From Planctomycetaceae bacterium (lineage in GTDB: Bacteria; Planctomycetota; Planctomycetia; Pirellulales; Pirellulaceae): a stretch of DNA of 5,544 bases. This document shows positions 1 to 4,172 of the stretch, in pieces. Every line of letters begins with the position of its first letter. The first letter of the stretch is position 1. The notes under the pieces are model-generated. The model searched no databases. It saw only the letters and a program-made list of their open reading frames with translations, and was not told the DNA's origin. A program made the translations under genes and the position numbers. The stretch is taken from positions 13,238 to 18,781 of the forward strand of contig DMPQ01000118.1 of the NCBI GenBank assembly GCA_003455945.1, read 5' to 3'.

Positions 1-440
1 GTCAGCATCGGGATCCGGTGCACGGCCGACAGGACCATCGCCCAGGCGACGGCGACCGCGATCCGACCGCCGAATCCGACCGTCATCGCGATCGCCGAGA
101 CGAGACCGAGCCCCCACAGACTCCAGACCACCGCCGACGATTCGCCGATCACGAAGAGCGATGCCCGGTAGACCGTCTGCTCTCCGGCTCCGGTCAGGAT
201 CGCGAGCGAACGGAGCGGCAGGACGCCGTCACCGCCGAACCAGAGCGACGGGTTCCCCAGAAAGCCGAGCCAGAAGAGGATCGCCGCCAGACCGACGACG
301 ATCCGCACCTTGGCCAACGGCGACGGGTCCGACGGCGTGAACCAGAACCGGTTCCACCCGCTGCCGAAGTCCCGAGTCAATCCGCTCAGATAACCGCCGA
401 CCGAAACGGGGCGGTCGAGTCCGGTGTCGGAACCGCTCAT
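1..440 (-). CDS. HTTM-family (vitamin K-dependent gamma-carboxylase-like) membrane protein, 3' part missing
   Basis: Partial gene: 146 complete codons are visible and the reading frame stays open to the left edge. The N-terminal stretch WNRFWFTPSDPSPLAKVR (about residues 29-46) is the characteristic opening of planctomycetal HTTM proteins, a family related to the membrane domain of vitamin K-dependent gamma-carboxylase. Hydrophobic segments lie near residues 43-62, 103-122 and 125-140, consistent with the first helices of a multi-pass inner-membrane protein; known members are several hundred residues long, so most of it is outside the window. The ATG at 438-440 is chosen because a near-perfect AAGGAGG lies six bases upstream (447-453) and because it overlaps the stop codon of the preceding gene as ATGA. 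The biochemical activity of bacterial HTTM proteins is largely unknown, so I do not claim carboxylase activity. Family call is by recognition of the signature, not by a search. Confidence 0.8.
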   Translation of the reverse strand, partial: MSGSDTGLDRPVSVGGYLSGLTRDFGSGWNRFWFTPSDPSPLAKVRIVVGLAAILFWLGFLGNPSLWFGGDGVLPLRSLAILTGAGEQTVYRASLFVIGESSAVVWSLWGLGLVSAIAMTVGFGGRIAVAVAWAMVLSAVHRIPML

Positions 441-1222
441 CGCTCGCCTCCTTCCGCGCCGGCCGAGCCGAGATCGGGCAGGAGCAGCGGAGTCGCTCCG
501 GATGGTTCGCTCGGTGTCGACGGAGAACTCGGTGCGTCGGTCGCTCTGCCGCCGGACGTGTTGCTCCCGCCGGTCGTGCTCCCGCCGGCCGCTTCGCGCT
601 GATCGACGACCGGCAGGATCGCTCCGTCGACCACCAGCGCCTCGTACGACCTGCGGAACCACTCGGCCGAGTTCGGATCGATCTCGGCGCCGACTTCGTA
701 GTACTCGCGCGGCACCGGGATGTGCTGCAGGATCCGGATCCGTCCGACCGGCTGCCCCGAAAGGCGTTCGGCCAGGCGAGCCAGATTGCCGGCGACCTCC
801 GCCTGGCGTTCCTCACGCTCCGCGACCACCGGGATGTAGGCGAGACGCTGGATGCGGCGATAGCTCTCGCTCGATCCGGTCCAGTCGGCTCCGACCTTGA
901 ACCACTGCGTCGCGTCGTTCGGATCGGCCCCTCGCGGCAGCGCCTCGACCCGATACTCCCGCTCGCGGAACTCGTTGGTGAAGTCGGGATGGAGTCGATC
1001 GCGCGTCAGGTAGTACGGGGCGTAGTCGAGATCGAAGTTCATCAGCTGCAGGTACGGCGCCAGGATGCCGAGCAGTCGCTGCTGGAGCGGCGCCGGCTCG
1101 AGCACGCTGAAGAACGTGATGGCGATCGCGAACAGATGGATCACCAGCAGCAGACTGATGACCGAGCGCGACGTCGAACCGAGCGTCGGTTCGCTCGTCT
1201 CCGGCAAGGCGGGGCGCGGCAT
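437..1222 (-). CDS. Single-pass membrane protein, coupled partner of the HTTM protein
   Basis: A 261-residue protein of unknown function. Residues 20-41 (SVISLLLVIHLFAIAITFF core) form one hydrophobic helix, preceded by a short polar N-terminus, so it is probably an inner-membrane protein with an exported body. The segment at 64-75 (DLDYAPYYLTRD) and the following acidic/aromatic region to about residue 205 look globular; residues 207-247 are a Gly/Ser/Thr/Pro-rich, probably disordered tail. Its stop codon (437-439) overlaps the start of the HTTM gene by four bases (ATGA), which argues that the two products act together, possibly as a membrane complex with this protein supplying an extracytoplasmic domain; that is inference from gene order. 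Start: ATG at 1220-1222, with only a weak AGGA ten bases upstream. An upstream promoter candidate lies at 1263-1290. I do not recognise a named Pfam domain in it. Confidence 0.85.
   Translation of the reverse strand: MPRPALPETSEPTLGSTSRSVISLLLVIHLFAIAITFFSVLEPAPLQQRLLGILAPYLQLMNFDLDYAPYYLTRDRLHPDFTNEFREREYRVEALPRGADPNDATQWFKVGADWTGSSESYRRIQRLAYIPVVAEREERQAEVAGNLARLAERLSGQPVGRIRILQHIPVPREYYEVGAEIDPNSAEWFRRSYEALVVDGAILPVVDQREAAGGSTTGGSNTSGGRATDAPSSPSTPSEPSGATPLLLPDLGSAGAEGGER
447..453 (-). promoter_or_regulatory. Strong Shine-Dalgarno of the HTTM gene
   Basis: On the minus strand the sequence AAGGAGG sits six bases before the ATG at 438-440, inside the last codons of the upstream gene. It fixes the HTTM start and suggests efficient reinitiation at the ATGA overlap. 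Confidence 0.8.
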
Positions 1223-1262
1223 GAGGTCGAGTTCCTGGCGAACGGAGGGAGCGCGAGGTTCG

Positions 1263-1290
1263 ATTATGATTCGCGCTCGGCTCGATCCAA
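1263..1290 (-). promoter_or_regulatory. Candidate sigma70-like promoter for the HTTM operon
   Basis: On the minus strand TTGGAT (1285-1290) and CATAAT (1263-1268) are separated by 16 bases. The -10 element matches TATAAT at five of six positions; the -35 matches only TTG. It lies about 40 bases upstream of the partner gene start, the right place for the promoter of the two-gene unit. Planctomycete promoter consensus is poorly defined, so this is a candidate only. Confidence 0.4.
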
Positions 1291-1433
1291 TCCCCGCCTC
1301 TGGTTTCGGCGGTCGAGACGAATCGTTCGGCGGAGTGCGGATCTAGGTGCAGATCCAAGCGCGGAGCCGAGTACGGATCGGAGAACCAGCGGCGACGCGA
1401 GCGGCGAACGGCGCGAGCCGTCCCTGGGAAACG

Positions 1434-1468
1434 AAAAAGGCCGGCGTTCCGCAAGGGAACGCCGGCCT
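1434..1468 (-). terminator. Rho-independent terminator of the cysteine-rich gene
   Basis: A perfect 12-bp stem, GGCCGGCGTTCC (1439-1450) with GGAACGCCGGCC (1456-1467), closes a 5-base loop. Read on the minus strand the hairpin is followed directly by TTTTT (1434-1438), the classic intrinsic terminator arrangement. It lies about 60 bases past the stop of the cysteine-rich gene and separates it from the HTTM operon downstream. There is no T-tract on the plus-strand side, so it acts in one direction. Confidence 0.9.
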
Positions 1469-1528
1469 CGATCGATGGCTTCAGGAAGTCGAAGCCCGAG
1501 CGGACGAATCCGCTCGTCGCAACGGCGA

Positions 1529-1948
1529 TCAGCCGCAGCAGGTCGGCGGGCAAGCGACGACCTCACCGCAGCAGCGAGCGCGACCGGCGCAGCGGTCACG
1601 ACCGTGGCAGCGGGCATCACGCATCTTCTTCAGGATGCCGACGCGACCGCAGCAGTCGTTCTTCGGGCCGAAGCAGTCGGCCGGAGCCGGCTCGCAGCAC
1701 GGAGCCGGGGCCGGCTCGCAGCAAGGAGCGGCTTCGCCGCAGCACGAGACCTGCTCACCGCAGCACTTGCGAGCGCGGAGACGAGCCAGGATGCCGACGC
1801 GACCGCCGCAATCGTCACCCGAGCAAGCGACGACGCCCGAGCAACCACCGCAACCGTGACCGGCAGCGGCCTTGTCGGCGCCACCGAAGAGAGCGATGCC
1901 GACCAGGGCGAAGAAAGTCGCCGCACCGTAAACCACAACGCGATTCAT
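1529..1948 (-). CDS. Small exported cysteine-rich repeat protein
   Basis: A 139-residue protein. Residues 1-29 form a signal peptide (MNR, a hydrophobic run VVVYGAATFFALVGIALF, then an Ala-Ala-Ala site near residue 29). The mature part carries 22 cysteines, including seven Cys-Cys pairs (62/63, 69/70, 76/77, 84/85, 99/100, 126/127, 137/138); the first four are spaced 7-8 residues apart. A module C-G-x-R-V-G-I-L followed by basic residues and C occurs twice (about 47-62 and 99-114), and CCEPAPAP repeats in tandem at 76-91. Start: the ATG at 1946-1948 has GGAGGA eight bases upstream and begins the signal peptide; a longer frame reaching 2071 adds 41 residues unlike a signal sequence and is rejected. 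Planctomycete cell walls are described as rich in disulfide-bonded protein, so a structural envelope or metal-binding role is possible but inferred. No named domain is recognised. It has its own terminator at 1434-1468. Confidence 0.85.
   Translation of the reverse strand: MNRVVVYGAATFFALVGIALFGGADKAAAGHGCGGCSGVVACSGDDCGGRVGILARLRARKCCGEQVSCCGEAAPCCEPAPAPCCEPAPADCFGPKNDCCGRVGILKKMRDARCHGRDRCAGRARCCGEVVACPPTCCG
1631..1806. repeat. In-frame direct repeat inside the cysteine-rich gene
   Basis: The 20-base string caggatgccgacgcgaccgc occurs identically at 1631-1650 and 1787-1806, 156 bases (52 codons) apart. It encodes the GRVGIL core of the two duplicated modules, so the protein repeat reflects a DNA duplication or strong selection. 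A second in-frame repeat, gccggctcgcagca at 1686-1699 and 1710-1723, underlies the tandem CCEPAPA units. Confidence 0.9.
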
Positions 1949-1956
1949 GTTCACAG

Positions 1957-1962
1957 TCCTCC
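1957..1962 (-). promoter_or_regulatory. Ribosome binding site deciding the start of the cysteine-rich gene
   Basis: GGAGGA on the minus strand lies eight bases before the ATG at 1946-1948. This selects the internal ATG, which starts a good signal peptide, over the longer open frame beginning at 2071. Confidence 0.8.
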
Positions 1963-1987
1963 AAACGAGACACGAAGTAACGACATC

Positions 1988-2025
1988 AACCGATTTCAGA
2001 GACTGCCACGAATGCGAAATCGGTT
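1988..2025. repeat. Perfect 10-bp inverted repeat in the leader of the cysteine-rich gene
   Basis: AACCGATTTC at 1988-1997 and its exact reverse complement GAAATCGGTT at 2016-2025 flank an 18-base spacer. The element lies 40-77 bases upstream of the start codon. It could be a protein-binding operator with two half-sites two helical turns apart (centre to centre 28 bp), or a hairpin in the 5' untranslated RNA. The two cannot be told apart from sequence. Confidence 0.6.
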
Positions 2026-2183
2026 CCGATCGATTCTCACCGCCGTCCCTCCGGACGACGGTCCGCCCCACGCCTCACCGGCCCGTGCACGAAAACCATG
2101 ACCAGCCCGTCATCGATTCGGCAATCTGGGGCGTGCCAGTCGGATCGGGGCTTTCGGAGGAAGGCGAAGGATTTTCGGGCGAT

Positions 2184-2211
2184 AGACTACCAAGGGCACT
2201 TTGCCTGTCAA
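2184..2211 (-). promoter_or_regulatory. Candidate promoter for the cysteine-rich gene
   Basis: On the minus strand a perfect TTGACA (2206-2211) is followed after 16 bases by TAGTCT (2184-2189), which keeps the T, A and final T of the -10 consensus. If used, it gives a 5' leader of roughly 225 bases containing the inverted repeat at 1988-2025. The -10 is poor, so this is tentative. Confidence 0.3.
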
Positions 2212-2351
2212 GTAGGAGCGGCAGAAAAGGCAGACCCGGAGGTCTGGAAGAGAGAACGCGACAGGCCCTGGCCAAGACGCTGCGACACCGACGAAACCGC
2301 GGTGCGGCGCGAATCAGGCGACCGAGAATGCGGCCGATCGGCACCGTTCGA

Positions 2352-2373
2352 GGCGACGGCAATTGCTGTCGCC
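2352..2373. repeat. 9-bp hairpin downstream of the DUF1571 gene
   Basis: GGCGACGGC (2352-2360), loop AATT, GCTGTCGCC (2365-2373). As plus-strand RNA all nine pairs form with one G-U; as minus-strand RNA there is one A-C mismatch. It lies 55 bases past the DUF1571 stop but has no T-tract, so it might stabilise a 3' end or act with Rho rather than terminate by itself. Confidence 0.5.
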
Positions 2374-2389
2374 GGCAGTCCAGAACGGG

Positions 2390-2423
2390 CGTCGCTGGGA
2401 TTCCGACGTCGCTGGGATTCCGC
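2390..2423. repeat. Two-copy tandem repeat, 17-base unit
   Basis: cgtcgctgggattccga at 2390-2406 is followed at once by a 16/17 copy at 2407-2423. It ends five bases before the DUF1571 stop codon (on the plus-strand map), so it lies in the 3' untranslated part of that gene. Probably slippage or a recent duplication. Confidence 0.85.
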
Positions 2424-2427
2424 GGAC

Positions 2428-3459
2428 TCAGGGATACGCGTACGCCGGATTCGCCGGATCGAAGTCGAGGTCGGTCAGGCCGACGTCCAGCCGGATATCC
2501 AGATACGTGTACTCTTCGAGCAGCAGCGGCTCGCCCCCCGCCTCCGCCGGCCAATCGTAGGCGGCGTACTTCACCGGCAGGTTCAGTTCGTCGTCGATGA
2601 CGATCGTCGCCCGGTGAAAATCGAACTCGGGATGGTGGTCGTCGTGCACGATCGTGATCGAGGTGCAGGGGCGACCGCCGAGCACGCTCCAACGGTCCAC
2701 CTCGACCCGGCACGGCCCGAGGCGCCGGTCGCGGTTCCCCTTTTCCATCATCCGCGTGATCAGCGTGTCGAATCCGATCTCGGTGATCGGGTAACGATTG
2801 CCGTTCATCGCCAGCGAACCGTCGGGATCCAGTCGGAGCGTCACCAGATTCAGCAGTCCGGTCTCGTGAGCGACGAGATTCCCGTCGTTTTGCCCCTCGG
2901 CCCAGATCACCTCGCGACCGGCAACGCCGCGCGGCTGGACGAACTTCAGGTAGACGGCAAAGGGGATCGAGGTGCCGTCGTCGAGCGTGCGGCGGCGGCG
3001 GATCTTCGCCTCGATCACCTCCGGCCCTTTGATGTCGTTACCGATCCGCTCCCGCTTGATGATCCGCGCGGTGTAGTCCGAGATCCCGGCCAGGCGTTCG
3101 AGGCCGAGTTGCGCGACCTCGAGCGCCGGATCGAGCGGGTGCGCCGCCGACTCGACCGGCGACGTCTCGAAGCGGTTCGTGATCGCGTCCGGATAGAGCT
3201 CGCTCTTGTTCGCCGCCGACGCCTCGACCGAGATCAGCGTGTCGGGGCGAGCCCCCGAAAGGCGCATCGAGTCGGGATCATCGGGGTCGACGGCGATCGC
3301 CAGCTCGATCTCGCCCGGCTCCGGAGGAAGGCTGTACCAGCGGCCCGCCCCGACGACCGTGACGGTCGTCAGCAGCGCCAAGCCGCCGGCAACCCACCAA
3401 CGCCAGGGGGGACCGTCGATCTGCTTCAGCGGAATCGTCTCGAACCGATCGTCGTTCAT
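2428..3459 (-). CDS. DUF1571 family protein with N-terminal membrane anchor
   Basis: A 343-residue protein from the chosen start. Residues 20-39 (RWWVAGGLALLTTVTVVGAG) form one membrane segment or uncleaved signal anchor, placing the rest outside the cytoplasm. From about 108 to 338 it matches my recollection of DUF1571: ALEVAQLGLERLAGISDYTA, KRERIG, PFAVYLKFVQP, GREVIWAEGQNDGNLVAHET, DPDGSLAMNGNRYPITEIG and the closing EEYTYLDIRL. The family has no established biochemical role. Two starts are possible: ATG 3499-3501 would add 14 residues (MMLQVYGFHLARLS) and would lie inside the palindrome 3491-3507; ATG 3457-3459 begins MNDDRFETIP, which suits a cytoplasmic N-terminus, and I prefer it. Neither has a good Shine-Dalgarno. 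The gene stands alone: long spacers on both sides and a divergent neighbour upstream. Only start choice and function are uncertain. Confidence 0.88.
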   Translation of the reverse strand: MNDDRFETIPLKQIDGPPWRWWVAGGLALLTTVTVVGAGRWYSLPPEPGEIELAIAVDPDDPDSMRLSGARPDTLISVEASAANKSELYPDAITNRFETSPVESAAHPLDPALEVAQLGLERLAGISDYTARIIKRERIGNDIKGPEVIEAKIRRRRTLDDGTSIPFAVYLKFVQPRGVAGREVIWAEGQNDGNLVAHETGLLNLVTLRLDPDGSLAMNGNRYPITEIGFDTLITRMMEKGNRDRRLGPCRVEVDRWSVLGGRPCTSITIVHDDHHPEFDFHRATIVIDDELNLPVKYAAYDWPAEAGGEPLLLEEYTYLDIRLDVGLTDLDFDPANPAYAYP

Positions 3460-3490
3460 GCTCAACCGCGCAAGGTGAAAACCGTACACC

Positions 3491-3507
3491 TGTAGCATCA
3501 TGCTACA
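3491..3507. promoter_or_regulatory. Perfect 17-base palindrome at the head of the DUF1571 gene
   Basis: TGTAGCAT-C-ATGCTACA has 8-bp arms about a single central base at 3499. It sits 32 bases upstream of the preferred DUF1571 start and overlaps the alternative start at 3499-3501. The compact dyad is typical of an operator for a homodimeric repressor. No regulator gene is in the window and I cannot assign a family. Confidence 0.55.
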
Positions 3508-3521
3508 ACCGCTCGCCGCGG

Positions 3522-3569
3522 CCGGAACTCCGATTCCGGGCGATTCGAGCGGGGATCGGCGATGATCCC
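3522..3569. repeat. Two 6-bp dyads upstream of the DUF1571 gene
   Basis: CCGGAA / TTCCGG at 3522-3539 and GGGATC / GATCCC at 3552-3569, each with a 6-base loop. Each alone is within chance expectation; they are listed because they continue a series with the palindrome at 3491-3507, with centres about 30 bp apart. Confidence 0.4.
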
Positions 3570-3581
3570 AGGGGTTCCTCT

Positions 3582-3649
3582 CCCCGGCACTCGCATCCGG
3601 ATCGCTCGACCGCGCTCGGTGCCGGGTGCGAGCGGCGGTTCGGCCGGGG
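3582..3649. repeat. Long imperfect hairpin in the divergent intergenic region
   Basis: Outer stem CCCCGGC (3582-3588) with GCCGGGG (3643-3649), seven pairs; inner stem CTCGCATCCGG (3590-3600) with CCGGGTGCGAG (3622-3632), eleven pairs with one G-U as plus-strand RNA. They are separated by a one-base bulge on the left and ten bases on the right, and the terminal loop is 21 bases. Eighteen pairs in 68 bases is more than expected by chance even in GC-rich DNA. No T-tract follows in either direction, so it is not an intrinsic terminator. It could be a small structured RNA, a repetitive extragenic palindrome or a regulatory fold. Confidence 0.5.
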
Positions 3650-4043
3650 CGAGGCGGAATGCGTGGAGAATCGGCCCCCTTCCCGCGTTCCGTTCGTCTC
3701 GGCTCCCCTCGGGATCGCTTGGCGACTCGTGCCGCATCGTTCTCCGACCGACGATTGAACCAGGAACCGATTCGGGCCGGAAGACGAATCGCTCGATCGT
3801 TTCGGCACGGGGGTTGCGTGACAAGGGGAAACGAACCGCAAGTCGATCGCCGTGAAGCTGGCTTCGCGGGTAAGGCCGTGCGGGTTCGGCCGGCGGATGA
3901 TCGAGCGGAAGAGGTGCTGGCGGACGACTTTGCGAAGTCCGCTCAGATCTCCGAATCGACACGATCCTTCGCTCGTCGGACGGCGGTCTCCGGTCTCGCA
4001 GGGGCCGGTCGCTTTTTTGGTAGCATGGGCAATGTGGCCCAAA

Positions 4044-4049
4044 TACAAT
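4044..4049 (+). promoter_or_regulatory. Candidate -10 box for the VWA gene
   Basis: TACAAT, five of six matches to TATAAT, in a short AT-rich island (aaatacaattagttt) that stands out from the GC-rich surroundings. No good -35 hexamer is found at 16-18 bases spacing. It would give a leader of about 115-120 bases. Confidence 0.3.
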
Positions 4050-4071
4050 TAGTTTCGTCGAGTCTTTTCCC

Positions 4072-4110
4072 GGGTCTCTCCCGAGCGGCTGGGTCTCCCG
4101 AGTGATCGGG
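4072..4110 (+). repeat. Direct repeat and GNRA-loop hairpin in the VWA leader
   Basis: gggtctctcccgag (4072-4085) recurs as gggtctcccgag (4091-4102), differing by two bases. The second copy merges into a perfect 5-bp hairpin, CCCGA (4097-4101), loop GTGA, TCGGG (4106-4110). GUGA is a GNRA tetraloop, which makes the small stem unusually stable as RNA. It ends 62 bases before the start codon. Confidence 0.45.
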
Positions 4111-4160
4111 TCACGCGACGGTCCGCGGGAACCTTCCCAACTGCGTCCTCTTCGATGCGT

Positions 4161-4164
4161 GGAG
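4161..4164 (+). promoter_or_regulatory. Shine-Dalgarno of the VWA gene
   Basis: GGAG lies eight bases before the ATG at 4173-4175, supporting that start, which also opens a signal peptide. Confidence 0.65.
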
Positions 4165-4172
4165 TTCTTTGT

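Larger units (their letters stand above)
1223..1528. other. Intergenic spacer between HTTM operon and cysteine-rich gene
   Basis: This 306-bp gap holds the HTTM-operon promoter candidate (1263-1290), a 6-bp dyad with a 6-base loop at 1339-1356 (GGATCT / AGATCC), and the terminator of the cysteine-rich gene (1434-1467). Dyads of 6 bp are expected by chance in a window this size, so 1339-1356 carries little weight. No coding potential is apparent on either strand. Confidence 0.7.
1949..2427. other. 479-bp intergenic region upstream of the cysteine-rich gene
   Basis: Holds the ribosome binding site, inverted repeat and promoter candidate of the cysteine-rich gene, then a hairpin (2352-2373) and a tandem repeat (2390-2423) close to the end of the DUF1571 gene. 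Open frames crossing it are arginine-rich and do not resemble proteins. I see no intrinsic terminator with a T-tract for the DUF1571 gene. Confidence 0.6.
3460..4172. other. Divergent intergenic region between DUF1571 and VWA genes
   Basis: A 713-bp region between outward-pointing genes, so both promoters should be here. The left part (3491-3649) is rich in dyads. The middle (3650-4010) shows nothing I can name beyond a small stem, GACTT / AAGTC with a TGCG loop at 3926-3939. The right part has the VWA promoter candidate and leader. Open frames on both strands lack known domains and have less G/C-biased third positions than the accepted genes, so I treat the region as non-coding; a decayed gene in 3840-4107 cannot be excluded. 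Confidence 0.6.

Noticed and set aside
1631..1806. Repeated DNA considered as a CRISPR-like or mobile repeat
   Set aside because: The repeats are in frame, unequally spaced and explained by the duplicated modules of the cysteine-rich protein.
1949..2071. 41-codon N-terminal extension of the cysteine-rich protein
   Set aside because: It would bury the signal peptide, runs through the perfect inverted repeat, and ignores the strong GGAGGA before the internal ATG.
722..2101. Plus-strand open frame of 459 codons
   Set aside because: It crosses the HTTM partner gene, an intrinsic terminator and the cysteine-rich gene in antisense, and its product is low-complexity Arg/Ala/Ser.
2098..3495. Plus-strand open frame of 465 codons
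   Set aside because: It is the antisense of the DUF1571 gene, which has clear family motifs and a membrane anchor on the other strand. The plus-strand product is Arg/Asp-rich with no domain.
3985..4020. Terminator-like run: CCGG...CCGG followed by TTTTTT at 4013-4018
   Set aside because: The only stem is four pairs with an 11-base loop, and no plus-strand gene ends upstream, so an intrinsic terminator is not supported.
3840..4107. Possible decayed or small gene on the plus strand (frame ending at 4105)
   Set aside because: The last 80 or so residues look mildly protein-like, but third positions are less G/C-biased than in the accepted genes, there is no start with a ribosome binding site, and I recognise no motif.
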